Under the pieces are notes generated by a model. The model did no database searches and had not been told where the DNA came from. It worked only from the letters and a program-made list of their open reading frames with translations. Both the position numbers and the translations under genes were made by a program. This document shows positions 44,810 to 56,568 of a DNA stretch of 64,000 nucleotides, piece by piece; the first letter of the stretch is position 1; every line of letters starts with the position of its first letter. This stretch comes from Tetrapyrgos nigripes (lineage: Eukaryota > Basidiomycota > Agaricomycetes > Agaricales > Campanellaceae), in contig JAACJM010000054.1 of assembly GCA_013368315.1 (NCBI GenBank), forward strand, positions 248,001 to 312,000, read 5' to 3'.

Positions 44810-46242
44810 TTAACCTGAGCTCCGAAACATTCCAACTCGCACTTCAAAGTAACGCTTCATTGGCAATGTCTCCAACACCCTCCCCCATTCTCCGTCGCTG
44901 TCCTTAGCCACCTCCGGGAAATACTGGAGCAGATATTTAACGCTATGGATCTCGACGACGCAATCCCGAGGCAAAATCCGGCCAAACAGCATTACAACAA
45001 AGGGTGTCCATTCCTCAAGGAGAATAGACTGTTTGAGATGAAGATGCTTCAGTTTCTTGAACTCGCTGAGCCTAGCCGGATCCAACTGATTAATGGCCTC
45101 TCGATGGTCCGCGACACCGGGATAAACAGGCGAAATCTCGAGCTTCAGGTCACGAAGATTGACTGCGTGTCCCGCCAAGCCAATCAATCCTCGTAGGGTG
45201 GCGAGCCGAGGCTTCGGCTCTGCTCGGGGGTGATCTACGAGCTCGAGTGACTCCAAAAGAGGCAGCTCGTGCCCGGGAGAGACGAACTCCTCGTCGGTCA
45301 TATCCAGGGCATCGCAGCGCAATGACTGAAGGTTTTTGCACTGTAGCAGTGGCTGAGAGATGCTGAAAGGGATTTTGTTAAGGTCAAGAGAAAATTCTAA
45401 GTGCATGATCTTTGGGAAAGAGCTGATTGAAGAGAATAATTGCCGCAGATTCGAAGACGCCGCAGACGAACCAATTCGCAGATCAGCTTTCCCAAGGTAG
45501 CAGACTTCGAGTGATTTCATCGGATGATGCTTCAGGAGATCAACGAGGATATTGGCTGGGGTGCAAATCCATAAGCGTCTGAGGGATGGCAGAGGGACTG
45601 GCTGCTTATGATCACCAGGTGGCCCGGCGACCATGGACGTGGAAGGGTAAAGAGCCCTGCACCTCAAAGTGTCCAGTGAAGGGCAGCTTTGGGCCAAGCT
45701 CCCGATAATTGTTTCGAGATGGTGGTAGTGTAACGCAGGAAGCTTCAACTCCGTCAATGAGGGGAGATGCTTGCACGTTTCTGCTATAGCGTCGACGATG
45801 ACACCATCCAAGCACTGTTTTTTCTGGAGATCCCATAAATCCAGGAGGCGAAGATTTGGCATCCGATCTCCAATGGATTCAAAGATGTAGGTGTATGAGG
45901 AGTTCCTAGCGGCCGACTCGGATGGTATGGGTCCCATGTCATCAATGACCATTTCCAACTTGAAGATCTTCACGGTGTCATACATAAATGTAACCAATAT
46001 ATCGCCATATGGAAGGAGATTGTCGTAGGATTTGATCTTCATGCAACGTAGATTAGGGAAAAGTACGGCGCACGACGGAGGACGTGTCGCCGCTATGGTA
46101 TGCAATAAACGCTGCTCCCTCCTGATATCAATGTCCCATGATATTTCACGAATGTGAGATGCGTATAGATTCTTGAAACGTGTCCACGCAATGAGGTTGG
46201 GTGGTGATTTGAAGAACTGGATATCATCCCAGGTGATCAATG
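44810..46242 (-). pseudogene. Family-3 F-box gene lacking its 5' end
   Basis: An open minus-strand frame of 476 codons has no ATG near its beginning. It starts in the conserved FFKSPPNLIAWTRF segment and keeps the whole leucine-rich region and C-terminus. The F-box part expected upstream is replaced by the 3' part of a family-1 F-box copy (junction 46243-46260). The long intact frame suggests a recent event; expression as part of another transcript cannot be excluded. Confidence 0.7.
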
Positions 46243-46247
46243 AGGCA

Positions 46248-47880
46248 TCAAAAAGAGGACAGATATGCGAAGATGATATCCATTCCCTGGTTTCCTAACT
46301 CCTGTAGTTGGTCCTGGAGACTGGGTATTTGTTCGTATTCGTTCAGTAAAACGTGGAATACATGCAATCTAGCGATACCGCCGCGTCCCGCTGTCGTGTG
46401 TGAAGAAGATGGAGTTGCACTGTTCCACCTGGAGCGTGCCAAATCAAGGAGGTGCTTGTCGTTGAGCTCGTCAAATATGATAATGTTGTTGCCGAGTAGA
46501 TATAACTGTGTGAGAGAGGAACATGGCAATGGTTCGTCTTGACCAGGCGAAGAAGTCAAACGATGAAGGAGCGTATGGTCAAGCAATCTAGAACGAATCC
46601 GAGCAATGGAAAGATTGGGTAGAAGAGAGAGAATATCGCCCAGCAGATCATACTGGAAATTAATATCCAGCTCCTCAATCTGGTTCCCGGGTCCAAGCAA
46701 GCCAACGAAAGGAATGCACCCAAAGCTTCCTTCACGAGTGTTTAGGATGTCCGCCCTCAGACATCGAAGGGCAGGAGCGTCCAGGTAAGCGAATATATTC
46801 CGGACGTCTACTGGATTTGTATAGTCTGCGAGACCAATCCGACCGGCAATGCTGAGGCGTCGTAAAGATGGGAGGTTTATCGTCTGGATGCTATCAGGGA
46901 GAGTATCCTCTCGAACACACAAACCATGCACAGTCAAAGACTGAAGATGACTGCATTGCCGGAGCCCCTTGATAATCGACGAAAGACGAACATTGGGAAC
47001 TTGCAACTCCAAATGGGTTATCTGGGCCCAAGAGAACTGTCTTTCCAAAAACCCTTCAAAATCTCCATGTCGCAGAGACAGCCTCTGCAAACGGGGAGCC
47101 TTTGCCAACCACTCGCGTTCAAATCTTTGATAAGACCCCCATTTGCCAACGGAAAGTCCCATTTTGAACGTATGTAAGAGAGGTAGTTCCTTGGTTCCAC
47201 CCCATGGCCAACATTCCGACAAAATTGAGGTGCAATCCCTATTGAGGTGAAATTGGACGGTATGCCAACGGTTTGACCGCTGGAAGATGCAATTTAGGAG
47301 GAGCCTGATGGGTTCAAAGACTGAGTTATCCCCGGATCCACCTAAGGAGGTCACGGACCATTCTGAAAAGACCGATATGGATAGAGGTAATGAGCCTGAC
47401 CGCTCCAGCCATGTCTCTACGCCTTCTCTCCTCTCATCTATCAAAGAACAGAGGACCGAGCGGCTCGCGCCTATGGGAATGACGACATGGATGGATGCCC
47501 AGAAGTAAGGAGTCGAGAGCGATACGTGTCTCCAAATCCTACACACCCTACCAAGCAGGATAGGCGCTTCGGACTGGCTACAGCTGGGATTGCGGTCTCT
47601 TGGGAGACAATGGGCAAATATCCCGGAGAGTATTTCCACAGGGAGCCGGTGAGAACAGGGCTCTATGAGCATCTATGCAAGTTTGTACCGAGTTGCGCTT
47701 CTGTTCCAGTTCTCGAAGAGCCGTCTGCAGTTTTTGGATTTCGGAATTGAGACGACGTAAAGTGTCGGATGAGGAAGTTATGATAACCTTGACACGAGGT
47801 ACGTCGCTGTCGGAGGCGGCATAGTTTGAAGAGAGGAGATGCGAGAAGGGAGAGTCCAAAGTCGTCGTCGTAGTGGTCAT
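46248..47880 (-). pseudogene. Family-1 F-box copy C, frameshifted and 3'-truncated
   Basis: The start (ATG 47880) and coiled coil (LNSEIQKLQTALRELEQKR) match B1. Close to the F-box, at about 47650, copy C is about 8 nt shorter than A1 and B1 (gccggtgagaacaggg against the longer form), which shifts the frame between DAHRAL and HRLPVEIL. The remaining 474 codons are open. The end differs from A1/B1: about 50 residues after DIIFAY are missing and the frame stops at 46248 in DNA from the adjoining family-3 gene. Confidence 0.8.
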
Positions 47881-48200
47881 CAAAGAAGCTTTATAGCTGT
47901 ACATCATGACATGATCCGCCTGATAATTCAGTATGAGATTGGAACAGATTGAAAAATGGCATAAGTACCTAATACACCATAGCGTGCCAGAGCCTAAGAG
48001 GAGCTCATGCCACCTAGAGTAGCTTGGTTACTGTTGTGGACGTTGTGGAGGCATCAAAAATACCCATAGTCGCACAATGTCTTTACTAACGCTCATGCTC
48101 ACCCAAACTTCCTTTTTCTACCTGCAGCTGGCAAGAGCCTGGAGAAATGGTATCCTCCTTGCGTCAATACTGAGATGGAACGAATTAACTGGAGGTTGCT
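47881..48200. other. Third copy of the family-1 F-box upstream block
   Basis: Similar to 6196-6370 and 15430-15570 (ACTAACGCTCATGCTC, CCTGCAGCTGGCAAGAGCC). Homology ends near 48165. It lacks the 781-bp insertion. Confidence 0.65.
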
Positions 48201-48793
48201 TGAGTGAAGGAGGCTAAAAAGGTACACTCATTGATATATGCAACCTTTGAGCTGACAGTAGCTCTAATCTTGCGAACGAAAATCTATATCACTTCTTTAT
48301 CGAGGAACTTCAGTCAAAACACGGTGCTTACTCGAGGAGAATGCAGGAGGTGTCGTACCAGGCCTCTCAATTCTTCCTTTTTTCCAGCACCAGCTCGCTC
48401 TCACTCTCGGTTTTTTCATACACTGGCCTCAGCAAACACAGAACCTGCTCGCTCCATTGTGATGGCATTACAGGGGAGCAAAGAAGTGACAGACAACCTG
48501 ATGATGAGGACCGGTCATCTTCGAGGTGCAGGAGAGTGTCGTGATGGTAAATGGCAGGTGTGTTTTGTTAACGGGAGGGTGGTGAAGCTCTGCAAATCTT
48601 TGCAAGAGGTAGGTGTCCTATCAGCCCGTCTGGAAACCTTATGCAGGACGGACGCATATATGCATTCGAGTCCCTCTTGTCGACAGGTCCAACCGCACGA
48701 GCTATCATCCTGAAGTCAACGTCTTCGCATAAAGCCGACAGCAAATCGAGCGTGTGGGAAACGAGTTGAGCATACGACCTGTTTCTAAAGGTA
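48201..48793. other. Unassigned stretch
   Basis: An intronless plus-strand ORF of 169 codons (48204-48713) is present but shows no recognisable family, motif or good start context. I see nothing else supportable here. Confidence 0.35.
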
Positions 48794-48847
48794 CTAGTCT
48801 TGAAATATCAGCTGAAGTGGTTCTGCAATGGCTAGAACCTGATGCAT
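48794..48847 (-). pseudogene. Tiny relic of a family-3 F-box start
   Basis: The minus strand reads MHQVLAIAEPLQLIFQD followed by a stop. It matches the N-termini MHPVLTCSEILQLIFKCI (44580) and MHQIWKIPELVRLILQRC (55294). Only these codons remain. Confidence 0.6.
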
Positions 48848-48922
48848 AGTGTATATGATATAGAGCTGAAAAAATGAGGAAAACTGTCAGAGCGAGGGCA
48901 GCCCTAGGTGGAGAGAACAAAG

Positions 48923-48958
48923 ATGAAAAATGAAAAATGAAAAATGAAAAATGAAAAA
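48923..48958. repeat. (ATGAAAA)n minisatellite
   Basis: About five tandem 7-bp ATGAAAA units upstream of the ArgRS 3' end. Confidence 0.9.
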
Positions 48959-49159
48959 ATTGGCTATCCACGCAACAAATGAAGAAGGAACGGGGGAAGA
49001 GTCAAGAGACACGTGTACAAACGCGTCGCCCTCCTCGGAGTGCTCACTACAAAAAGACCCATACATTATATATCTACTAATTACCACTTCGCTTATATCT
49101 CTAGATCTCGGAAAACTTCTACAGAAAGACAGTACCCAATCAGGAAAGGTCAAATCTCC

Positions 49160-51214
49160 TCACATCCTCTCCAAAGGCCTCAAACTCAACAACCTCATCG
49201 CAGCCGCCAACACCTCCCTTGCACTTTCATAAAGCCACATCCTCCCCCTCGCCTTCTCCTCATCCTCCTCTCCCTTGACAACCACCGTCTCCCATGCACT
49301 ACTAATCGCATGACTCAACCTAAACGCAAACGTAACAACACCACTAGGCTCATGTGTCTTTAGCGCTGTTTTCACAACGTCGGGATACGAGCCTAGGAGG
49401 AAAGCAATTTCCCTGGCATGTGCTGACTCGGTGAGGGTTGTGATGTCGATTTGGGAGGGAGAGGGTAGAGGGAGGAGGTGTGGGTTTTTCCGACCGATAG
49501 AAGCGAGACGGACGTGAGCGTATTGGAGATAGGGTCCAGTGTCTCCTTCGAAAGAAAGCATTCGGTCCCAGTTAAAGTTGTAGTTGTTTATCCTGAAGAG
49601 ATTGAGGAGCTGGTCAATTGGATATACCAACAGACAAAAGAAGTTCAGACACACCTCTTCGCAGCCATATCCTGGATTTTCACTCCTGTGATACCCAGCT
49701 CCAGACTGGTATACTCGGGGTCTTCCACAGCGTTATACTTGTCCTCGTTCTTCTGCATTTGCTCGTGCATGACTGAGGCCGCCTCTCGGATAATTTGGTC
49801 TAGGAAGACGACAGTACCCTTTCGAGTACTCATTCCCTGGACGAGACCGTAGTTGACGTGAACGCAGTCCTTGGCCCAAGGGAACTCCATGAGTTCGAGG
49901 ACTTTGAAGAACTGAGATACGTGGAGGTCCTGTTGGGATGAAATGACGTAGATCATCCTGTCGAATTTGTACTTTTCGTATCGCTCAATAGCACCCCCAA
50001 TATCTCGAGTGAGGTAGATAGAGGTGCCATCTAAAGAGAACTTGACGCGTTAGTTGGGCTAAAGCAGAAAGCACGGAGAGAATACCCACCCTTCTTCCTA
50101 ACGACAGCCTTGCCCATCTTCCACTTCTCCAAATTGACCAACCTAGCACCATCGACTTCGTCAATGAGCTTCATTTCATTCAGCCTCTCCACAGCCTTGT
50201 CCATCCACTCTTGTCCGACCATACTCTCTCCATTATACATGTCAAAGTGGACGTTTAACCTGTCATACTCGGTCTCGTACTTCTTCACGCTCAGCTCCCT
50301 CCACGACCTCCAGTTCTTCAAGGCTTCTTCATCACCATCCTCCATACGCTTGAAAAACTTGGCCGCCTCCACTTTCACTTCGGGGTCCTCAGCAGCGTCT
50401 TTGTTGATTTTGACGTAGATCTCGAATAAATGCTTGATAGGGTCTTTTTCTAAAGCTTCTTGAGAACCATAGCGCTCAAAACCGACGGCGATGAGACCAA
50501 ACTATATAATGTGGGACTAAACTGATTAGTGACCGCGAAAGACGCGAAAAAACAGTCCATAAAACCGTACCTGTGTTCCCCAGTCACCAAGATAGTTCAT
50601 AGAAACGACCTTCCAACCACATGCTTTGTAGACATTTGCAAGGAAAGCCCCAATAATCGTACTTCGCAAATGACCGACGTGGAAATCCTTGGCAATGTTG
50701 GGTGAAGAGTACTCGATGACACAGGTTTTGCCTTCGCCTGAAGTGTTGGTACCATACGTCCCCGAGTAGTTTTTGTCGGCTTTCTGCTCTTCAGAGGCAC
50801 CTAGACGCGTTTGGGAGGTGACTTGCGTGAGGATCTCGCGGATCATGGATTTGGTGTTCAGTTGGAAATGGAGGAAAGCTTTGTCGTGCGTGACGGATTC
50901 GACAAAGTCGTCGGCTTGGAACTAGTGAATACTGGGGTTAGCTGGTCAGAGGATGAAAAGACTGAAAGACTTACCGGATCTATAACCTTCTTAGCCAGCA
51001 CGTCTACTTTTTCCTTCAGCCTAAACCTGGGCAGCGCAATTGTAAAGTCGACACCCTTCTTTCCATAGTCCACTCCCGAGTACACCTGCTCCAGTGTCAG
51101 CTCTGGTAGAGCATCCGACACTTTTTTCGCTATTGCTGTTCGAAATGCGTCGAAAATACAGCTCAATGGGTCTGTTCCTGGTACTTCTGGAAGTTTAGGT
51201 AGTGATGAAGCCAT
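49160..51214 (-). CDS. Arginyl-tRNA synthetase
   Basis: Five exons (51214-50975, 50921-50571, 50501-50090, 50030-49655, 49592-49160) give 603 aa. Class I aminoacyl-tRNA synthetase motifs are present: the HIGH-type [11 protein letters not shown], the KMSKS-equivalent region [16 protein letters not shown], and [11 protein letters not shown] typical of ArgRS. The C-terminal anticodon-binding part ends in the family hallmark LRPLERM. It charges tRNA-Arg in the cytosol, and possibly mitochondria as in yeasts. No clear mitochondrial presequence follows this ATG. It is divergent from the LisH gene, with 295 bp between starts. Confidence 0.96.
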
Positions 51215-51509
51215 TCTTTTTGTAAGAAAGAAGCGTTTGCTATAGCTGTTACTATTGTTGTTCTTGAGATTGAAAGATCTTGAGGACAAAGTACAGTGAA
51301 AGGCAGTCCTTTGACTTTTGAAAGAACGAAGAAAGAGAAGAGGAAACAAAGCCAGATTGATCAGATTGGAATTTTTTATCGAGTCAGTGAGCGTATGACT
51401 CGGACCGCCCCCACGTGATAATATTGGCCTTTTATGCGACTGCCACTCGTTGGCCACTCGAGAACCTTGAAAAGCGCGTTTGTCATGGATTCCTCTTCAG
51501 AACTCAGCC
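51215..51509. promoter_or_regulatory. Bidirectional promoter region (ArgRS / LisH protein)
   Basis: 295 bp between the divergent start codons at 51214 (-) and 51510 (+), so both promoters must lie in or around it. No defined element was recognised. Confidence 0.5.
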
Positions 51510-52274
51510 ATGGATTATTCCAAATACGATCGCGACATACAACCTCCGGAAATCAACTGGTTGATATACAACTACTTGAAAGAATCTGGTCAGATTTTCT
51601 GCTCTTCTGTACAACTTCTGTAGCTATTTTCCGAAATCAACGCGTTCTCAACCCTTCAATTAGGCTTCGATAATACCGCATGGACTCTCAAGAAGGAAGC
51701 CCATCTCGAAAATCGTCCTTGTACCTCAATTCATGTTTGGAGAGGAGAACTTGTTGAGCTCCTCCTAAAATCCCTTGTGTACATCGACACGGAGCTTCAC
51801 TGGCATCTTGAAAGGGAAGGCGATTCTTGTCGGAATCCAATCCCACTGCTTGAGTGGCGGCGGCATAAATGCAGCGAGCCACGACATCAACTTGGGCCAT
51901 CCAATGACAATCAGTCTCGACGTCAACGTCCACAAGAGCCCTCTGGAGACAAAGAGACTCAGCAGCGTCAAATCCGGCCTCTACCTGAAAGGGCTCGGGG
52001 AGACGCAGGTTCGGGTCAACAGGGAGCTCATGGTCGTGGATCCAATGCCATCTTGACCCCAGCGTCCGTTTCCAACGGCCTACCAAGTCACCGAGCTCAT
52101 CAACCAGTTAACATGGTTCCGTTGATTCCAATACTCGAGGACGACGAGTTACCGGATCCAGGCAACACCAAGGGTTGTAGGAACTCACAAAGTTCCTCGA
52201 CGACAGCTCGCATCCTAGAACGTCCAGAAGACGAACTCCCATTAGATTTTTCGGACGAAATTGGGAGGCACTAG
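51510..52274 (+). CDS. LisH-domain protein without WD40 repeats
   Basis: Two exons (51510-51588, 51664-52274) give 229 aa. The join falls inside a LisH motif: EINWLIYNYLKESG then FDNTAWTLKKEAHLE, as at the N-terminus of TBL1/SIF2-type corepressor subunits. It is followed by an ELVELLLKSLVYIDTELHWH helix like that of the same family. In TBL1/SIF2 WD40 repeats would follow; here there is a polar tail rich in Gln, Pro and Asp that stops at 52274. LisH domains dimerise, so this could be a partner or regulator of corepressor complexes (inference). The intron donor is GTCAGA, unusual but frame-consistent. Confidence 0.72.
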
Positions 52275-52523
52275 GCGACCACTTCAACGATACTCAGACA
52301 TGGACTATGAGTCAAGGGGTTCATGGTAACACCATGTGAAGGCGAGAACGACGAAGGAGCAGATCGAATGTCTTGTCCAGGCTGTCAAGGCTTGGATCGG
52401 AATTATTATTACCGTAGATTTGGAATGCGTATGCATATAATACAAGTGACCAGACACGATAACAAACAGAACGCAAGAGCAAGAAGAGTACAAGAGAGAC
52501 GGAAAGGACGGCTTCGTAACCCT

Positions 52524-53182
52524 CTACAGAGTGAGGTTATACTCATACTCTCCTTTCGCGCTCTGAGTTATCCAAAGCACTATGGCAGAGAGCATGAGCA
52601 GGGCATTCTGTGAGACATTGGCGTAGCCGTAGTATTTGAATATCTCAGCGTATGCATTGAGGATGTATTTGAGGACCAGGACGGTCTGTAAAACACGATG
52701 AGTTCCATTAGACAAGATTTGATCAAGATATTATAGCACATACCACGCTTCCAGCCAAACCGCCCGCCATTAACGCAAAGCCAACAAACAGCACCAGCCT
52801 AGCTCTCCACACTGCTCTAGAATCACCAAAACCTTCTTCTCCTCGCACTCTGTCCTTGTCTATAATGCAGACGACAAGATAACCGATTAATGAACATATT
52901 CCCGGTACCCAATCTACGAAGGTGACATGGACGGGCGGATCACCACCCCAAGGGATTTTGGCATGTGCGGAATATATGGCAGCATCGATGAAAAGCCAGT
53001 TTGCTATTGCAAACTATAGTGAAAATCATTTAAGATGTGACGTTGCAACAGGAAGGAGGCCGACGTACGAGAGCCCCAGCGGCGTAGATTCCGACTACTC
53101 TACCGTGCTTTCCAAAGTCAACCTTTGGGAACGGGTTGATGCAGACCCTTCGAGGGTCGTAGTCATGGTGTGGAAGAGACAT
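52524..53182 (-). CDS. Vps68/TMEM50 (UPF0220) family membrane protein
   Basis: Three exons (53182-53069, 53013-52744, 52685-52524) give 181 aa. Family features: four hydrophobic segments, WLFIDAAIYSA, HVTFVDWVPGICSLIG, the strongly conserved WRARLVLFVGFALMAGGLAG, and the terminal EYEYNL. Yeast Vps68 acts in vacuolar protein sorting and endosome function; human TMEM50 proteins are relatives. All three exons keep phase. It converges with the LisH gene across about 250 bp. Confidence 0.93.
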
Positions 53183-53439
53183 GGCTAGCTGGCGATCGTC
53201 ACTGTGCAGCACAGCGAGTACTCCATGGCACTAAACCAGTCACGTAGAAACTCTCACGCCACCTACTTGCTATTTTCAGTACAACGCTGCAACCTCAACG
53301 CCATGCATCAAGGTCTGAACGATTTCTCATCTAGCTCGACTAATACAACACTTTGCGTACTCAAAATAGTGTTGCACAGAAGAATCGCTTATTGCAGTCC
53401 GACGCTCTTTGAAACTACGATATATTCTTTCGCCCATAA

Positions 53440-54190
53440 TTTTAACATTTTCAAGTGCTTCTAATCCAGCCTCTGTGCACTCTCTTTCCATGGAAGCAGC
53501 TGACGGTGCTCGAGGTAGAGCTTCGGGACGCCGGGTGCTTTTCCTCATTAACTTATGCCCAAGCTTGCGGAGGCTCAGCTATCATTTGCATTATTCCAAT
53601 GCGGATGCTAGTACCAAGTTGCAGGACGAGCCTGGTTTCACTCATCTGAACCTCGAGTCTTTTTCTATCTTACTGCGTCCCATTATGCGGAAGATTCCAC
53701 AAACAAGAGATGATCTTCAGCATGTGCTCAGGAACATCACTTCCCAATCTGCACGAGTTGACGTTGGAAGTCTACTCCCGCGAGATGAACTAAGTTGCAC
53801 GAATAGGAACAGTGCCCCCACCACAAAACCGTCCAGTGGCTTGGATTACGGGCTTGCCTTCTTTCATCACCATCTTTCTCGAGAATTCGCGACCGCGGAA
53901 CCTGGAGCGACTCAAGTTTGACAGGTTTTACTTTGATGCCGGTTTTTCGCTGTTCTGCACACTTTGTCGAGGACGAGTCCTGGAGTAGCACAGTTATCGA
54001 TTGGACTTCAACGGATAGGGATCGGTCGCAATCTCATGGCGAAACTTCAGATGCTAGATCTTTTCATTGTCTCACCGTTTCTGAATGATCCATTCCTACC
54101 CAACTTGCAACACCTCTCTCTTGATTCTAGAGGATTCCGCATCGTTGACTCAACCTGCCAGTGCCTGCTATTTCCATTGGACATTTGATA
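53440..54190 (+). pseudogene. Frameshifted F-box/LRR relic, like the gene at 56569
   Basis: In changing plus frames one can follow LRR pieces: FPWKQLTVLEVELRDAG, LINLCPSLRRLSYHLHY, TSLPNLHELTLEVYS, FLENSRPRNLERLKFDRFY and DPFLPNLQHLSLDSRGF. They follow the order of 56569-58572 (LAWAQLTDLEIEIRDG, NACPKLTKLAYWFYD, YLPNFRELTVEG, FLKNCRPRNFERLVIDGVY). Several frameshifts and stops break it, and the F-box part is missing. Confidence 0.7.
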
Positions 54191-54373
54191 CTGCTGAGTT
54201 AAGTATAGTCTTTCGTTCAAACTACACCAGGACACAGCTCTCACGAATTCGAGACAGAAAACCGGTAAGGGCTGTCATGTCTGCATTGTACAATGATATG
54301 GAAATGTAGTGATCCATACACACTACTTGGTATTCAGCTGCAAGGCGTAGTCCTTTAATACAAAGTACTACTA

Positions 54374-55294
54374 TCAGTAGAAACAATCTGAAAAGTTCGA
54401 AGCTGGGGTTATCGTGTCGTGAAAAGCCCCTAGATAGCGACCAGTTATTGGAGCGCCGACGGCTTGGTGTGGAGAGATAAGAATGAGAGTTCGCAGGCTT
54501 CGAGTGCAGTCATTGCGCCCTTGACGAGAGGGGCCATCAACGTAACTGGACTGTGTAAATTCAGGGACAAATGCTTGACAAACGGCATAGGCGGAAGGAT
54601 GGAAGGAAGAGCTGATTGGGGTATGTGAGGCGTCGCAGTGAAATGGAGAACGGAATCCATGTATGACAACACACAACACTAGCAGAATCCTGATGCAGGA
54701 GCATTGGTGTGCAATACTCTCAACGAGTCTGGAACAGTTGTAGCCGCGAGGGAGCTCCACCCTTTCAAGACGGGGAAGTTGGCGGAATAGAAGAAATATA
54801 TTATTGACGAGGGATGAAGCGCAACACTTTTCCATCGTCAACCACGGTGATTCGACGCAGCTTGGGGAATATGCTGCCATCGAAAGACGAGGGCCTCGAG
54901 TCCATTACAATGTCCAAGAGACGTACGTCTAGTTCCTTACAGAACAGAAGGGCTATTGCGCGTACGAGAGGAGCATAAACTTCTTGAAAACGCCTCCATG
55001 CCTCTAACTTGGGAGGGCACTCGCCCACCTGGCAAATCAGTTTCAAACGGAACGAAACAGAATAGATAACGGACCAAGAGCTCCTCTTCATTATCCATTT
55101 TCGCCGCACAATCAAGAATAGGTTACAGTACTATCATCCTGATATCAACCATCATCAATTCCAGCGCGTCCATTTGCCAGGCACGACAAACGAGGGCAAA
55201 AACTGAGTAAGTCTTTCTTATGGCGATCTTTTGTGTAGGCACATCGTTGAAGTATCAGCCGAACTAATTCTGGTATTTTCCAGATTTGATGCAT
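54374..55294 (-). pseudogene. Disrupted family-3 F-box gene
   Basis: It begins with ATG 55294 (MHQIWKIPELVRLILQRC), continues after a frame change with CALVCRAWQMDALELMM, then PPKLEAWRRFQEVYAPLVRAI and FPKLRRITVVDDG, and decays towards 54374. The same order occurs in 42912-44580. Frames change at least twice and the C-terminal repeats are missing. Confidence 0.75.
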
Positions 55295-55352
55295 GATGGA
55301 AGATGAAGAAAAAGAAGAGAAGCGACCACGTCATAAACTTTCCCTCCTGCCA

Positions 55353-56184
55353 ATGCATCAAGTCCTGGCATTCTGGTCTTCATCAAGGTATCACAGTCGA
55401 GATCTACGTAACTGCGGCCTCATCTGGTAGTCGAGTGCCCTGCATTTGTTATGGGAGGAGGTGGAAGTCGCTCTTGAGTTTGCGAGGAAAAGGATGCAGA
55501 CAGGCCGCAGTACGTCTTCTTCGAGCGCTAACTTTGGTAAGGAATGCCTTGACTGAGCTAGTCTTGCTTCTAGGAGGATTTTTCTTCCTTTCGTGCGCAA
55601 AATAAAGCTCCTTTTCGATACCAACCAAGATATCTCTCTGTTGGATGATGTTCACGCGTCACTGCTTGTACCAGGCTTCACCGGAAGACTGGCCTCCACT
55701 CCAAGACGCATGTCTATGATCCGCAATGCCGACTTCATATCTTTACTGGGACGAAGCCTCCTGAAAATTCCTAGCATACTTATCTCGTTTTTGGCTCGAT
55801 TCAGAGCCCGAAGATACTCTAGATCTGCGAGGCCTCATCGACCTGGTTGTACACGCTAACGTTGAACTGCTAGGTTTACAGCTCCGAATCCTACCTATTT
55901 ACCGTCTACAACTGACCTTACCACCTGGGCTGATATCGGACGGACTTCATACGTTCAGATCCCTTCATCACCTGGACGTTGGACTTTCCTGCCTTCACCC
56001 GGACTGGAATCTGACGGTTGCGTTGGCTGTGGGACTGGGACGGATATTGCCATCGGACTGCAGACCCTATTACACGAGAAAGCCATCCGAAGATAAAGAC
56101 AGGGACGACGAAGAAGAGGAAGAGTTTAAAATGACCGAGCAAGAGTGGACTCGCCTCAAGGATTTAGTTTGCAGTTATGGGTAG
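55353..56184 (+). pseudogene. Family-3 F-box relic, head-to-head with the preceding one
   Basis: Starts near ATG 55353 (MHQVLAFW), then SALHLLWEEVEVALEFARKR, RMSMIRNADFISLLGRSL, LDLRGLIDLVVHANVELLGL and HTFRSLHHLDVGLS, ending with LAVGLGRILPSDC and a stop at 56184. These pieces match the family-3 gene in order but lie in different frames. The last about 130 codons are open. The start is 58 bp from the start of the minus-strand relic. Confidence 0.7.
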
Positions 56185-56568
56185 TGGCACGGACTCTTAT
56201 AATGCCTAGGTCCTCTTTGAAACTACGATTTCTTGCGTGTTTTCTTTCTCAACTTCTTGCGCTTGTTGAATGAGACTGATAAGCCGTTACCTAGGGAACA
56301 ATACAAAGTCCAGTCTTTTGTGATTAATTTGGAAATACGCTTGAACGTTAAAGTGGGCGTATTGTCCCTCGGGGCAGGGTCGGGCCGCCAAAAAGGACAA
56401 TGAGAATTTCAACTTGATGACTATATATCTTTCTTGAGCTTCAACCATAATCTTCCACCTCTTCATCCACCACCATCCGTCTAGTTTCTGTCTTCAAGAG
56501 TCAGTGCGGTAAGAGTCCCATCTCTCTGAGCCTTTGTATCTAACAGTTCTTTTTTACACCCACAGATC
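56185..56568. promoter_or_regulatory. Promoter and 5' leader with probable intron of the next F-box gene
   Basis: A GTAAGAGTC donor near 56509 and a pyrimidine-rich acceptor ending at 56565 (cacccacag) bracket a probable 57-nt leader intron just before ATG 56569. Confidence 0.5.

Noticed and set aside
46196..46252. Spliced fusion of F-box copy C with the family-3 gene through a 44-nt GT..AG intron
   Set aside because: The donor and acceptor exist, but the joined frame is wrong for the conserved FFKSPPN segment.
48204..48713. 169-codon plus-strand ORF
   Set aside because: No recognisable family, motif or conserved start context; probably chance in a gene-poor stretch.
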